50,006 nt of DNA from the NCBI RefSeq assembly GCF_004348725.1, contig NZ_SMKR01000032.1, forward strand, positions 1 through 50,006. The letters run 5' to 3'. This document shows, piece after piece, positions 17,194 to 26,877 of this stretch (positions within the stretch are counted from its first letter, which is position 1; the number at the start of each line of letters is the position of its first letter). Source of the stretch: Kribbella turkmenica. GTDB taxonomy: Bacteria; Actinomycetota; Actinomycetes; Propionibacteriales; Kribbellaceae. A model generated the notes under the pieces. It did not search any database and was not told the DNA's origin. It was given only the letters and a program-made list of their open reading frames with translations. The translations under genes and the position numbers were made by a program.

Positions 17194-17985
17194 GTGCACG
17201 TGACAGTGCGGCACAGCGGTGGAGGTCAACCGGAGCGCACCCTCGCGCTGCTCTGGCGCAATCAGCGACCCGCAGCGAGCGACGGACGGCGAAGTGCGGG
17301 CCGGCGGCCGTCGTTGGACGTCGACGGAGTCGTGCGGGCCGGTGTCCGGTTGGCCGACGAGCGCGGGCTCGACGCGGCCTCGATGGGCGGTGTCGCCAAG
17401 GCCCTCGGCGTCGGCACCATGACTCTCTACACCTACGTCCCCTCCAAGGAGGAGTTGCTGGACCTCATGGTCGACGAGGTCCTGGCCGAGCGCGAGCTTC
17501 CCGCTCCAGGAGAGCCGAGACCGACGAACTGGCGTGAGCAGGTCGAGGTGTACTCCGAGGAGACCCGTGCGATGTTCCAGCGTCACCCCTGGCTCGCCCG
17601 GGTCTCCACCGTCCGTCCGCCTGTCGGCCCGGGCATGCTGGCCGGCCGTGAGTACCTGCTCTCCACCCTGCTCCCCCTCGACCTGAGTCCGCGCGACACG
17701 AACACGGCCGCGCTCGCCATCACGACGTACGTCGACTCGGCCGCAGGACAGGAGGCGGAGAGTCTGCAGGTCGAGCGCACGACCGGACAGAGTCACGAGG
17801 CCTGGTGGCACGAGCGCAGCGACCTCTGGGAGACGTACTTCGACGCCGGAAAACATCCCGCGATGACGACGATCTGGCACGCGAACGGCTACCAGGACAC
17901 CGTCCGCGAGGCCGCCACCGACGCCTACCGCTACGGTCTCGACCGGCTCCTGGACGGCATCCAGGCACAGTCGGACGCCCTATAG
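17194..17985 (+). CDS. TetR family transcriptional regulator
   Basis: The protein (263 residues from GTG 17194) has a TetR helix-turn-helix at about 44-90: LDVDGVVRAGVRLADERGLDAASMGGVAKALG then VGTMTLYTYVPSKEELL. The rest (95-263) is a helical ligand domain of the TetR_C type, with an N-terminal extension ending in LALLWR that is usual in this subfamily. GTG codons at 17200 and 17206 are also possible starts. It begins 13 bases after the NmrA-like gene on the same strand, so it may control that gene. Its stop overlaps the convergent EEP gene. Confidence 0.88.
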   Translation: MHVTVRHSGGGQPERTLALLWRNQRPAASDGRRSAGRRPSLDVDGVVRAGVRLADERGLDAASMGGVAKALGVGTMTLYTYVPSKEELLDLMVDEVLAERELPAPGEPRPTNWREQVEVYSEETRAMFQRHPWLARVSTVRPPVGPGMLAGREYLLSTLLPLDLSPRDTNTAALAITTYVDSAAGQEAESLQVERTTGQSHEAWWHERSDLWETYFDAGKHPAMTTIWHANGYQDTVREAATDAYRYGLDRLLDGIQAQSDAL

Positions 17986-18942
17986 ATCAAGACAGATCCA
18001 GGCCGGGTCGTGATCGGTCCCGTCCCGTTCGAGCTTCCGCCGCCGGCCGATGAACGCTTCCCGCAACCGCGGCGCCAGCGACGGCGACAGCCAGATCTGG
18101 TCGATCAGGTCGAACGCCCGCGGCTGCCCGGACGCCTTGAACGTCGACGTCCAGGCCGGATTCGCCGGCAGCGTGACCGACGTCGTCACGGTGCCGATCT
18201 CGGTCGGCGTCAGCAGCGCGTTCACCAGCCCCGCCTTCTGGAACGACGCCAGCGCGGGTGAGTCCGGGGTGTCGTTCATGTCCCCGCACAGCAGGAACCG
18301 CTGCCGGGTGCTCGTCCGCTGGGCGATGATCCGCATGATCATGTCCGCCTGCCGGGTGCGCAGCAACTGCGCCTCCTCGGCGGCCGCGACCGGGTCCTCG
18401 ACGGTGAAGTCGACGAACTTCGACTTCAGGTGCGTGCCGAACACCGTCAGCACCTTCCGCCCGCGCGCGTCCAGGATCTCCGCCTCGACCAGGTCGCGGG
18501 AGAAGATCGGCCGGTCCGGCACCTCCGGGTGGAACGCCCGCTGGTAACTGGTCACGCCGCCGAGCGGCCGCCGTGACAGGACGCCGATGTCGATGAACCG
18601 GGTCGAGTCGTTGCCGTCGATCACCATCAAGTGCGGGTACGCGCCGTTCAGGTGGTCGCGGTTGAACTCCCGCAGGACGTCGGCGTTCTCCACCTCCTGC
18701 ACGACCCACACGTCCACGTCCGCGGCGAGCAGCCGCTCGGCGACCCGGTTGGTGTCCTCGGGCTTCTTCGCGACCAGCAGTCGGCCCCGGCTGTCCAACT
18801 GCAGCCGCCGGCGGTGCTCGTCGTCGAAGGTGTACGTCGCCGGCACCGAACTCGTCCCCTGCGCGAGCGCGTCCACCGCTCCCGCGAAGTTCCACCGGTC
18901 GAACAGGTTGTTCAGGTTGAAGGTCCCCACCGTCAGCGCCAT
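17980..18942 (-). CDS. Endonuclease/exonuclease/phosphatase family protein
   Basis: The 320-residue protein has the EEP fold: TFNLNNLF at the start (metal-binding Asn), VQEVEN (Glu ligand, about 81-86), GTHLKSKF (catalytic His), LLCGDMNDTP (Asp and Asn of the GDxN motif) and TDHDPAWI (final Asp-His pair). These are the catalytic elements of DNase I-like phosphodiesterases. No signal peptide is seen, so it should act in the cytosol, on nucleic acid or on a phosphoester not identified here. The ATG at 18942 has GGGGAGGG 3 bases upstream. The 271 bases between it and guaA hold its promoter and a possible guaA terminator, nothing else I can name. Confidence 0.88.
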   Translation of the reverse strand: MALTVGTFNLNNLFDRWNFAGAVDALAQGTSSVPATYTFDDEHRRRLQLDSRGRLLVAKKPEDTNRVAERLLAADVDVWVVQEVENADVLREFNRDHLNGAYPHLMVIDGNDSTRFIDIGVLSRRPLGGVTSYQRAFHPEVPDRPIFSRDLVEAEILDARGRKVLTVFGTHLKSKFVDFTVEDPVAAAEEAQLLRTRQADMIMRIIAQRTSTRQRFLLCGDMNDTPDSPALASFQKAGLVNALLTPTEIGTVTTSVTLPANPAWTSTFKASGQPRAFDLIDQIWLSPSLAPRLREAFIGRRRKLERDGTDHDPAWICLDL

Positions 18943-19182
18943 CTGCCCTCCCCTTGCTGACAAAGTACGCCGTTCGCAACCCGGCGTCACCAACGCCAAG
19001 CGAACAGTTGCCAACGCCTTCCGGGCAGACCCCGAGGAGCTCGGCTACCGCCGGGTAAGTGGGCCTAACACCCACGGATCAGCGGGCTGATCGCCGCGCC
19101 GGCCCGACACCGCACCGCGGGCGGCAACCCGCGAGATGAGCGCGACAGCGCCGCAGGTAGGTCATGTCCGCGCGACGACCGT

Positions 19183-19203
19183 GGCAACGGCTACGGCGTT
19201 ACC
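19183..19203 (-). terminator. Possible guaA terminator hairpin
   Basis: GGCAACG (19183-19189) can pair with CGTTACC (19197-19203) through a 7-base loop with one G-T pair. It lies 11 bases beyond the guaA stop. The stem is short, so confidence is low. Confidence 0.35.
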
Positions 19204-19213
19204 AGGCTTCCGA

Positions 19214-20764
19214 CTACTCCCACTCGATCGTGCCCGGCGGCTTGCTGGTGATGTCCAGCGTCACCCGGTTGACTTCGTCGACCTCGTTGGTGATGCGGGT
19301 CGAGATCCGTTCGAGGACGTCGTACGGGAGGCGGGCCCAGTCCGCGGTCATGGCGTCCTCGCTGGTGACGGGACGGAGAACCACCGGGTGGCCGTAGGTG
19401 CGGCCGTCGCCCTGGACGCCGACCGAACGGACGTCGGCGAGCAGGACGACCGGGAACTGCCAGATGTCGCGGTCGAGGCCGGCCGCGGTCAGTTCGGTGC
19501 GGGCGATCAGGTCGGCGGAGCGAAGGACGTCGAGGCGTTCCTTGGTGACCTCGCCGATGATGCGGATGCCGAGGCCGGGGCCCGGGAACGGGTGCCGGTA
19601 GACCATGGTCTCCGGCAGGCCGAGGGCCAGGCCGAGCTCGCGGACCTCGTCCTTGAACAGGGTCCGCAGCGGCTCGATCAGGCTGAACTGCAGGTCGTCG
19701 GGCAGGCCGCCGACGTTGTGATGGGACTTGATGTTCGCGGTCCCGGTGCCGCCGCCGGACTCGACCACGTCCGGGTAGAGCGTGCCCTGGACCAGGAACT
19801 CGATGTGCCGCTCGGCGTCCAGCTTCCGCGCGGTCGCCTCGAAGGTCCGGATGAACTCGCGGCCGATGATCTTCCGCTTCTGCTCGGGATCGGTGACCCC
19901 GGCGAGCGCACCGAGGAACTGGTCCTCGGCGCCGACCACCTCGAGCCGGATCCCGGTCGCGGCGACGTAGTCCTTCTCGACCTGCTCCGACTCCCCGGCC
20001 CGCTGCAGGCCGTGGTCGACGTACACACAGGTCAACTGGTCGCCGATCGCCTTGTGCACCAGGGCTGCCGCGACCGCGGAGTCGACGCCGCCGGACAATG
20101 CGCACAGCACCTGCTTGTCGCCGACCTGCTGCCGGATGAGCTCGACCTGCTCCTCGACGACGTTCGTGGTGGTCCAGTCGCCCTTGCAGCCGGCGATCTC
20201 GTAGAGAAAGTGCTCCAGCACAGCCTGCCCGGCCTGCGAGTGCAGCACCTCCGGGTGCCACTGCACGCCGGCCAGCCGGCGGTCCAGGTCCTCGAACGCC
20301 GCGACCGGCGCGCCCTCGGAGGCCGCCAGGACGGCGAAGCCGGCCGGCGGCGCGTGCACCGCGTCACCGTGCGACATCCACACGTTGAGGTCCTCGGGGA
20401 TCCCGGCCAGCAGCGTGCCCGCCGAGCTCACCGTCACCGGCGTCCGGCCGAACTCGCGCAGCCCGGTACGACGGACCTCGCCACCGAGTGTCTGTGCCAT
20501 CGCCTGGAACCCGTAGCAGATCCCGAACGCCGGTACACCGGCCTCGAACAGCCCGGACTCGACCCGCGGCGCACCCTCGGCGTAGACCGACTGCGGCCCG
20601 CCGGACAGGATGATCGCCTTCGGGTTCCGGGCGAGCATCTCCTCGACCGGCATCGAGTGCGGCACGATCTCGGAGTACACCTTGGCCTCGCGGACCCGGC
20701 GCGCGATCAGCTGCGCGTACTGCGCTCCGAAGTCGACGACCAGAACCAACTCATGCTCACTCAC
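19214..20764 (-). CDS. guaA: GMP synthase (glutamine-hydrolysing)
   Basis: The 516-residue protein has the glutamine amidotransferase domain (about 1-195; FGICYGFQ with Cys83, later QWHPEV with His), then the ATP pyrophosphatase domain with the PP-loop [12 protein letters not shown] and a C-terminal dimerisation part ending PPGTIEWE. It turns XMP into GMP using glutamine and ATP. The start is likely GTG at 20764; a TTG two codons earlier is possible. It begins 22 bases after the P450 stop on the same strand, so the biotin-P450 transcript may read into it. The guaB and guaB3 genes are 15 kb away. Confidence 0.96.
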   Translation of the reverse strand: MSEHELVLVVDFGAQYAQLIARRVREAKVYSEIVPHSMPVEEMLARNPKAIILSGGPQSVYAEGAPRVESGLFEAGVPAFGICYGFQAMAQTLGGEVRRTGLREFGRTPVTVSSAGTLLAGIPEDLNVWMSHGDAVHAPPAGFAVLAASEGAPVAAFEDLDRRLAGVQWHPEVLHSQAGQAVLEHFLYEIAGCKGDWTTTNVVEEQVELIRQQVGDKQVLCALSGGVDSAVAAALVHKAIGDQLTCVYVDHGLQRAGESEQVEKDYVAATGIRLEVVGAEDQFLGALAGVTDPEQKRKIIGREFIRTFEATARKLDAERHIEFLVQGTLYPDVVESGGGTGTANIKSHHNVGGLPDDLQFSLIEPLRTLFKDEVRELGLALGLPETMVYRHPFPGPGLGIRIIGEVTKERLDVLRSADLIARTELTAAGLDRDIWQFPVVLLADVRSVGVQGDGRTYGHPVVLRPVTSEDAMTADWARLPYDVLERISTRITNEVDEVNRVTLDITSKPPGTIEWE

Positions 20765-20786
20765 CCGCAAAGCCTATCGGTGCAGG

Positions 20787-21884
20787 TCAGCGGGGCTGTA
20801 ATCCGCGGCGGCCGTCACTCCGTGTCACAACCCGGAGCCGGCGCGGCGCCCGGAACGACAGCAGGTCGATCATCGGCGGTTCTTCCACCAGGCCCACGTC
20901 GCTCAGCAGGCCGGCCGCACACTCGAGCGCGACCCGGGCCTCCAGCCGCGCCAGCCCGGCACCGAGGCACCGGTGGATCCCGATCCCGAAAGCGAGGTCG
21001 GCCGGGCCGCCGTGCCCGGTCAGCCCGAGCAGCACGGGAGCTCCCGCCGGCAACTCGACCTCGCCGACCGTGGCCGGCCGCCCGGTGACCCGGCGCCACG
21101 TCGGCACCGAGGACGCCTCGCGCAGAACCCCCTCGACCAGGTCGGCCGGGTCGACGTCGGAGGCAACAGCGTCCGCGCCGAGGGAACGCCGGAACGCGGT
21201 GGAGATCAGCTGGATCGTCGTCTCCTGCCCGGCGATCAGCAGGAAGTACCCGACCGCGCACACCTCCTCGTCGCTGAGCCCGAGTCCTACGAGCACCCCG
21301 AACAGGTCGTCACCCTGATCCCGTCGCGCGGCCCTCGTACGCCGGCGGAGCCAGTCGTAGAACTCCGCCGCACTGTGCGCGAGCTCCAGCTGCCGGTCCT
21401 CGTCGGGCCGCCCCCAGAACAACTCCAGCGAGTCCCGGCTCCACGCCTTCAACGCGAGTACGTCGACCTCGCGCAGGCCGAGCATGTCGAGCAGCACCAG
21501 CGCCGGTGGCTCCGCAGCGATTGCCTCCACCAGGTCGACCTCGGAGCCCGCAGCCAACCGGTCAGCGGCCGACTCCACCCGCGAGACCGTCAACGACCGA
21601 GTCAACGGCTCGACACCCGCAACCCGGGCCGGGCTGAAGAACCGCGCCACCGCTGCCCGGATCGGCCGGTGCGACTCCCCCGCGTTGTTCGCCAGCGTCG
21701 GCGGCAGCGAGAACCCCACCGATGCCAGCACCCGCAACGCCTTCACCGACAGCGGCGTATGCGCGAGTACGGCGTTGTCCGGCCGGAACGTCTCCGGATC
21801 CAGCAGCACTTCCCGGGCCAGCGCAGGATCGTCGACCACCAAGTACCCGAGCTCCTCGTCGTACCGGGCCGGGCAACCGGTCAC
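20787..21884 (-). CDS. Atypical cytochrome P450 coupled to bioD
   Basis: The 365-residue protein has the heme loop FGIGIHRCLG (Cys306) and the I-helix AGQETT (218-223), so it is a soluble bacterial P450. Two things are odd. The K-helix ExxR motif reads GVLR (252-255), because aligning VEGVLR with the usual VEELLR puts Gly at the nearly invariant Glu. The meander between the last beta strand and the heme loop is about 20 residues short. It overlaps bioD by GTGA and follows bioA-bioF-bioD, so a role like BioI (cleaving fatty acyl chains to a pimeloyl precursor) is possible. The missing Glu makes normal folding or activity uncertain. Confidence 0.88.
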   Translation of the reverse strand: MTGCPARYDEELGYLVVDDPALAREVLLDPETFRPDNAVLAHTPLSVKALRVLASVGFSLPPTLANNAGESHRPIRAAVARFFSPARVAGVEPLTRSLTVSRVESAADRLAAGSEVDLVEAIAAEPPALVLLDMLGLREVDVLALKAWSRDSLELFWGRPDEDRQLELAHSAAEFYDWLRRRTRAARRDQGDDLFGVLVGLGLSDEEVCAVGYFLLIAGQETTIQLISTAFRRSLGADAVASDVDPADLVEGVLREASSVPTWRRVTGRPATVGEVELPAGAPVLLGLTGHGGPADLAFGIGIHRCLGAGLARLEARVALECAAGLLSDVGLVEEPPMIDLLSFRAPRRLRVVTRSDGRRGLQPR

Positions 21885-22537
21885 ACGAACCAGCCAGGCG
21901 CATCGTGCACGAAGGTCTCGAGCTCACCGGCGCCCGCCGGAAGACGCCCGATCACCGGTACGCCGGTCACCGCGGGCAGGTCCTCCAGATTGCACTGCTC
22001 GGCCAGGTCGGGCTCGGCCGGCCAGGAACCGATGACCAGTCCTTCGACGGGCAGGTCACGCCGACGCAGTGCCTCGACCGTGAGGCCCGTGTGGTTGAGA
22101 GTGCCGAGACCGGACCGCGTGACCACCACGAAGGCGCAGGGCACAGACAACTCGGCGGCGAACTCCGCGAGACCCCGGCCCTCGTCGTCCAGGCCGACCA
22201 GCAGACCGCCGGCGCCTTCGACCAGGACCGTGTCCCGGGTCGCCGCGAGGTCCGACACGAACGAGGCATGATCCTTGACCGTCGGCAGGTGAACACCCTC
22301 GCGCCGGGCCGCGGTGGTCGGCGCGAGCGGGTCGCGCAGCCGAACCCCTTCGTGCAGGTCGGCGAGTCCCGTCAGCCGCCGGACCTCGGCCAGATCACCC
22401 GGTTCGCCGGCGCCGACGCCGGTCTGCGCGGGTTTGACGACGGCCACCGAACCGGACAGCGCGGCTCGTGCGGCGAGGGCCGCGGTGGCAATCGTCTTCC
22501 CTACGCCGGTGTCGGTGCCAGTGACGATCGTGATCAC
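21881..22537 (-). CDS. bioD: Dethiobiotin synthetase
   Basis: The 218-residue protein opens with ITIVTGTDTGVGKT, the P-loop of BioD, followed by VVKPAQTG and, near residue 110, VEGAGGLLVGLD; these bind ATP and diaminopelargonic acid. It makes dethiobiotin from 7,8-diaminononanoate, CO2 and ATP in the cytosol. Length is typical. The GTG start at 22537 overlaps the bioF stop (GTGA), and its own stop overlaps the P450 start in the same way, so translation of the three is coupled. Confidence 0.95.
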   Translation of the reverse strand: MITIVTGTDTGVGKTIATAALAARAALSGSVAVVKPAQTGVGAGEPGDLAEVRRLTGLADLHEGVRLRDPLAPTTAARREGVHLPTVKDHASFVSDLAATRDTVLVEGAGGLLVGLDDEGRGLAEFAAELSVPCAFVVVTRSGLGTLNHTGLTVEALRRRDLPVEGLVIGSWPAEPDLAEQCNLEDLPAVTGVPVIGRLPAGAGELETFVHDAPGWFV

Positions 22538-23655
22538 GAGACCTGCCCGATCGCGTCGGTGACGACAGCGCAGGCCCGGTCCAGGTCGTCGGCGGTCAGG
22601 CCGGCGTTCGCGGTCAACCGCAACCGGCTGACTCCGTCGGGCACGGACGGCGGCCGGAAGCTGCCGACCCGGACACCCGCGTCGAGGCAGAGCTCGGCAG
22701 CCTGAACCGTCTCCCGGGGCCCCGGGAGGGGGACCGAGACAACAGGCCCGGACGACGGCGGTACGTCGCACGCCGCCGCCAGCCGGGCCGCCGCGGCGTG
22801 GATCGCGGCCGGGCGTTCAGGCTCGGCCTGCAGGACGCGGAGCGCGGCGAGTGCGGCCGCGCAGGCCGCCGGGTTGAGCCCGGTGTCGTAGATGAAGGAC
22901 CGCGAGCGGTTGATCAGGTGCTCACGCAGCAGCGCCGGGCCGAGCACGACACCGCCCTGCGCGGCCATTGCCTTGGACAACGTCATGGTGACGATGACGT
23001 GGTCGAGCCCGGCCAGCCCACCGGCGTGCACCGAGCCGCGGCCCGCACCCGTGACACCCAGGCCGTGAGCCTCGTCGACGAGCAGGACCGCGTCGTGGGC
23101 GGCGGCGGTGGCGGCCAGCTCGGCCAGCGGGGCGGCGTCGCTCAGCACGCTGAACACGGACTCGGTCAGCACCAGCGCGTGCGGTTCGTTGCGCTCGGCA
23201 AGCGCCTTGCCGACCGCCTCGACGTCGTTGTGCGGGACGACTTCCACCCGCGACCGCGACAACCGGCACGCGTCGACCAGCGAGGCATGGACGTGGTCGT
23301 CGGAGACCATCAAGGTACCCGGACCGCCGAGCGCCGTCACCACGCCCAGGTTGGCGAGGTAGCCGGAGGAGAAGACGAGCCCGGACTCCTGGCCGGCGTA
23401 AGAGGCCAGCGCGGACTCCAGCTCCTCGTGCAGCGACGTCGTGCCGGTGACCAGGCGGGACGCGGTCGAGCCGGTCCCCCACAGGCGCAAGGCCTCGGCG
23501 GCCGCACCGACGACGCGAGCGTCCCGGGACAGGCCGAGATAGTCGTTGCCGGCCAGGTCGATCAGGTCTTCGTCGGCTGCGCGGGAGCGGAGGCGGCGGG
23601 TGAGGCCACGGGCTTCCAGCGCCGCGGCCTTCGGGGCGAGCCAGTCCGCGAGCAT
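22534..23655 (-). CDS. bioF: 8-amino-7-oxononanoate synthase
   Basis: The 373-residue protein is a PLP-dependent alpha-oxoamine synthase: IDLAGNDYLGLSRD near the N-terminus, TGTTSLHEELE (substrate-binding His), LLVDEAHGLGVTG (PLP-binding Asp and His) and TLSKAMAAQGG (PLP Lys of TLSK). It joins pimeloyl thioester and alanine. It starts at ATG 23655, sharing one base with the bioA stop (TGATG). It is the step that needs pimeloyl-CoA/ACP; no bioC, bioH or bioW is in the window, which makes the P450 downstream of interest. Confidence 0.95.
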   Translation of the reverse strand: MLADWLAPKAAALEARGLTRRLRSRAADEDLIDLAGNDYLGLSRDARVVGAAAEALRLWGTGSTASRLVTGTTSLHEELESALASYAGQESGLVFSSGYLANLGVVTALGGPGTLMVSDDHVHASLVDACRLSRSRVEVVPHNDVEAVGKALAERNEPHALVLTESVFSVLSDAAPLAELAATAAAHDAVLLVDEAHGLGVTGAGRGSVHAGGLAGLDHVIVTMTLSKAMAAQGGVVLGPALLREHLINRSRSFIYDTGLNPAACAAALAALRVLQAEPERPAAIHAAAARLAAACDVPPSSGPVVSVPLPGPRETVQAAELCLDAGVRVGSFRPPSVPDGVSRLRLTANAGLTADDLDRACAVVTDAIGQVS

Positions 23656-24968
23656 CAGCCGACCTCCCGCACCGCGCCGGTGATCGCGGCGCCGATGGCC
23701 GCGATCTCCTCGTCGGTGCAGACGTACGGCGGCATCGTGTAGACCAGATCGCGGAACGGCCGGACCCACACGCCCCGCCGCAGCACGGCCTCCGTCATCC
23801 GCTTCATGTCGACCGGCCCGCCCAGCTGGACGACGCCGACCGCGCCGAGCACCCGGACGTCCTTGACTCCGGGCAGCGACGCAGCCGGCGCCAGTCCGGC
23901 CGACAGGCCGGCGGAGATCCGTGCGACCCGGGCAGCCCAGTCCTGCGACAGCAGCAAATCGATCGAGGCAAGCGCGACCGCGCAGGCCAGCGGGTTGGCC
24001 ATGAAGGTCGGGCCGTGCATCAGCGCACCGCCCGGCCCGTCCGAGACGGTGTGCGCGACCTCCGTCGTACACAGGGTGGCGGCCATCGAGAGGTAGCCGC
24101 CTGTCAGCGCCTTGCCGATGCAGAGGATGTCGGGGTCGACCCCTGCGTGCTCGGAGGCGAACAACGTCCCGGTCCGGCCGAAGCCGGTGGCGATCTCGTC
24201 GAGGATCAGCAGGAAGCCGTGCCGGTCGGCGAGGTCGCGCAGGACCCGCAGGCAGGCCGGGCTGTACGGGTACATCCCACCCGCGCCCTGCAGGACCGGC
24301 TCGACGATGATCCCGGCGATCTGGTCCGCCTGCCGCTCGGCCAGCCCGGTGATCGCCGCGGCCCAGGCGGCGAACTCCGGATCGTCGTCCGGGCGCTCGA
24401 ACCCGGCCGGCGGCTGCGGGCCGAACACCTGCTCCTTCAGCGCTCCGGTGAACAGCGAGTGCATCCCGTTCACCGGGTCGCACACGCTCATCGGCGCGAA
24501 GGTGTCGCCGTGGTAGCCGCCGCGGACGGTCAGCATCCGGGTCCGGCCGCTGTTTCCCCGGGCGACCTGGTACTGCAGCGCCAGCTTGATCGCGACCTCG
24601 ACCGAGACCGATCCCGAGTCGCAGAAGAACACGTGCCGCAGCGGCGCGGGGCTGATCTCGACCAGCCGCTCGGCCAACCGGATCGCGGGTTCGTGCGTCA
24701 GCCCGCCGAACATGACATGGCTGAAGTCGTCCACCTGGCGCTTCACCGCGGCGTCCAGCACCGGGTTGCGGTAGCCGTGGATCATGCACCACCACGATGA
24801 CATCGCGTCGATCGCCTCGACCGTCCCGCCGGCGCCGTCGTCGAGCCGCAGCCGGACGCCGGACGCGCCCCGGACGAGCCGCACCGGCGAGGGCTCGGTC
24901 AGCGAGGAGTACGGATGCCAGAGACGCTCCGAATCCCGCCGTAACCACTCGCTCACCGACTGTTCCAC
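23655..24968 (-). CDS. bioA: Adenosylmethionine-8-amino-7-oxononanoate aminotransferase
   Basis: The 437-residue protein has the class III aminotransferase features of BioA: LWHPYSSL near the start, [54 protein letters not shown] and the PLP Lys in CIGKALTGG. It converts 8-amino-7-oxononanoate to diaminononanoate with S-adenosylmethionine as amino donor. I chose GTG at 24968 because GGAGG lies 9 bases upstream; a GTG four codons later is the alternative. It is the first gene of the bioA-bioF-bioD-P450 run. The 203 bases upstream, shared with the subtilisin gene, include GGTGCACC and a GTTAC-N6-GTAAC repeat, possible control sites. Confidence 0.95.
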   Translation of the reverse strand: MEQSVSEWLRRDSERLWHPYSSLTEPSPVRLVRGASGVRLRLDDGAGGTVEAIDAMSSWWCMIHGYRNPVLDAAVKRQVDDFSHVMFGGLTHEPAIRLAERLVEISPAPLRHVFFCDSGSVSVEVAIKLALQYQVARGNSGRTRMLTVRGGYHGDTFAPMSVCDPVNGMHSLFTGALKEQVFGPQPPAGFERPDDDPEFAAWAAAITGLAERQADQIAGIIVEPVLQGAGGMYPYSPACLRVLRDLADRHGFLLILDEIATGFGRTGTLFASEHAGVDPDILCIGKALTGGYLSMAATLCTTEVAHTVSDGPGGALMHGPTFMANPLACAVALASIDLLLSQDWAARVARISAGLSAGLAPAASLPGVKDVRVLGAVGVVQLGGPVDMKRMTEAVLRRGVWVRPFRDLVYTMPPYVCTDEEIAAIGAAITGAVREVG

Positions 24969-25108
24969 CGCTTCCCGCCTCCGATCCTGAAGATCCACAC
25001 GGTAATCCGTTGCCGTGGGGCGCGGCGGCACGGGTGGGTGAGATGTGGTGCACCTCTCCTAAGGCCTTCTCATTCCGTGGTCATCGACTTACATTGGGCG
25101 AAGCCTTT

Positions 25109-25124
25109 GTTACCGGCCCGTAAC
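25109..25124. promoter_or_regulatory. Inverted repeat between bioA and the subtilisin gene
   Basis: GTTAC-CGGCCC-GTAAC, a perfect 5-bp inverted repeat in the divergent region, 48 bases before the subtilisin start. Its role is not known; it sits where an operator of either gene would be expected. Confidence 0.3.
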
Positions 25125-25171
25125 CGCGTCCGCCCGACGCCGTGGCCGGTCCCGTCAAGTGAGGAGACACT

Positions 25172-26653
25172 ATGCGCAGCCCCAGGGCCCTGATCGGCGC
25201 CGCCGCGGCCGGTCTGCTGGCCGTGACCATCACCGTCCCGGTGCACGCCCAGCAGACCGCGCCGGCTCCGATCCAGCCGTTCCTGAGCCGCCAACTCGAC
25301 CAACTCGGATCCCTGCCCCTGCTGCAGCAACGGGCCACCGTGCTCGTCCACGGCACCGACCTCGCGGCCGCCCGGAACGCGGTCAAGGCCAGTGGCCTGA
25401 AGCAACTGACGTCGTACGACAAGATCGGCGTAGTGGTTGCTGAGGGCACCAGCTCGCAAATTCGGGCCGCGCGGACCGAACCGGGGGTGACGTACCTCGA
25501 GGGCAACCAACCGATCAGGACCAGCCTGTCGACGTCCAATACCGCCACCCGCGGCGCCGAGGCCGTCACCACCCGGACCGGTGCGGACGGCAATCCGCTC
25601 GACGGCCGTGGCGTCAGCGTCGCGGTGATCGACACCGGCGTGGATCCGGCCCACCCGTTCTTCCGCAACGCCGACGGCACCTCGGCGGTGGTGAAGAACC
25701 TGAAGATCGTCTGCGACCCGCTGACCGAGACGAACTGCGCGCCGGTCGACGCGGGCTCGGCCGACACCGACCTGCTGTCGGGCGGCGGCCACGGCACGCA
25801 CGTCAACGGCATCGTCGCCGGTCGCCCCGTCACGCTGTCGGACGGCACCAAGATGCAGGGAGCGGCACCGGGTGCCTCGCTGGTGTCCATCTCGGTCGGC
25901 GCCGTCCTGTTCGTCGTCGGCGCGGACGCCGCGCTCAACTGGGTGCTGGAGAACCACGAGGCGCCGTGTGGTGCCGGCGTCCCGGCCAGCACCTGCCCGC
26001 CGATCAAGGCGACCAACAACTCCTACGGCCCGAGTGGCGGCGGCGAGTTCGACCCGAACTCGGCGACCGTGAAGCTGCAGCGAGCGCTCGCGGCCGAGGA
26101 CGTCGTGACGGTCTGGGCCGCAGGCAACGACGGCGGTGACGGCAGCGAGTCGCTGACCAACCCGCCCGGCCAGGACCCGACCGGCGGCATCCTGTCCGTC
26201 GCCTCGTACTTCGACCAGAACACGGGCACCCGCGACGGCCAGATCTCCTCGTACTCGTCCCGCGGCGAGAACGGCAGCGTTTCCACCTACCCGGACATCT
26301 CCGCTCCAGGCGAGGACATCACCTCGTCGTGCCGGATCTACCTGCCGATCTGCTCCACCGGGCTGGATCCGCGCAACGCCGGCGACTACAACACCATCAG
26401 CGGTACATCGATGGCCGCTCCGCACATCGCCGGCATCGTCGCCCAACTGTTCCAGGCGAATCCGTCGGCGACCGCGGCACAGGTCGAGACCGCGCTGATT
26501 TCGACGGCGCACCAGTACACCGACGGCGCGGCGTACGAGCAGGATCCGCGCGGCGGCCGAACCTCGTTCGACAAGGGACACGGACTGGTCGACGTCGTGG
26601 CCGCGTCCGGCGCGATCGACTCACCGGCGGTGAAGCGGCGCCCCCGCCGGTAA
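25172..26653 (+). CDS. Secreted subtilisin-family (S8) serine protease
   Basis: The 493-residue protein has a signal peptide (about 1-26, ending VHA), an inhibitor-like propeptide (about 50-115) and a subtilisin domain with Asp154 (VIDTGVD), His207 (GHGTHVNG), oxyanion Asn319 (AAGNDG) and Ser413 (GTSMAAPH). Pairs of Cys (181/189, 266/275, 387/394) suggest disulphides in the exported enzyme. It ends in a basic tail (KRRPRR). It should act outside the cell, degrading protein. A GAGGAG ribosome site precedes the ATG. It stands alone on the plus strand between two groups of biotin genes. Confidence 0.93.
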   Translation: MRSPRALIGAAAAGLLAVTITVPVHAQQTAPAPIQPFLSRQLDQLGSLPLLQQRATVLVHGTDLAAARNAVKASGLKQLTSYDKIGVVVAEGTSSQIRAARTEPGVTYLEGNQPIRTSLSTSNTATRGAEAVTTRTGADGNPLDGRGVSVAVIDTGVDPAHPFFRNADGTSAVVKNLKIVCDPLTETNCAPVDAGSADTDLLSGGGHGTHVNGIVAGRPVTLSDGTKMQGAAPGASLVSISVGAVLFVVGADAALNWVLENHEAPCGAGVPASTCPPIKATNNSYGPSGGGEFDPNSATVKLQRALAAEDVVTVWAAGNDGGDGSESLTNPPGQDPTGGILSVASYFDQNTGTRDGQISSYSSRGENGSVSTYPDISAPGEDITSSCRIYLPICSTGLDPRNAGDYNTISGTSMAAPHIAGIVAQLFQANPSATAAQVETALISTAHQYTDGAAYEQDPRGGRTSFDKGHGLVDVVAASGAIDSPAVKRRPRR

Positions 26654-26686
26654 CGCGCGGGCGCTGCCGAACCCGGTTACCGGCGG
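26644..26686. terminator. Hairpin overlapping the subtilisin stop codon
   Basis: CCGCCGGTAAC (26644-26654, containing the TAA stop) pairs with GTTACCGGCGG (26676-26686) across a 21-base loop. It also covers the end of bsaP on the minus strand, so it may stop transcription from both sides. Confidence 0.65.
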
Positions 26687-26877
26687 TCGGACGAGACGTC
26701 GCCGTGGACCGAGCAGCGCGCTGACCAGCCCATCGGATGGACTTGTACGACCATCCGGCGCCGGCACTCGGCGCAGTACCTGGGCGGCTCCAGCATCAAG
26801 GCCCGACGGCAGTCCTCGTGACTGCCGTCGGCCTGCTCCTGGCCGCAATGACCGCAGTACATGTCCAGAGTGGTCAT
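26677..26877 (-). CDS. bsaP: Biotin synthase auxiliary protein BsaP
   Basis: This 66-residue protein has six Cys at 8, 11, 23, 35, 38 and 55, in two CxxC pairs and two single Cys: [38 protein letters not shown]. That pattern, and the gene position just behind bioB, match actinobacterial BsaP (Rv1590-like), reported to be needed by their BioB for sulphur insertion into dethiobiotin, probably through a metal or Fe-S centre. The ATG overlaps the bioB stop (ATGA), so translation is coupled. It is easily missed because of its small size. Confidence 0.85.
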   Translation of the reverse strand: MTTLDMYCGHCGQEQADGSHEDCRRALMLEPPRYCAECRRRMVVQVHPMGWSARCSVHGDVSSDRR

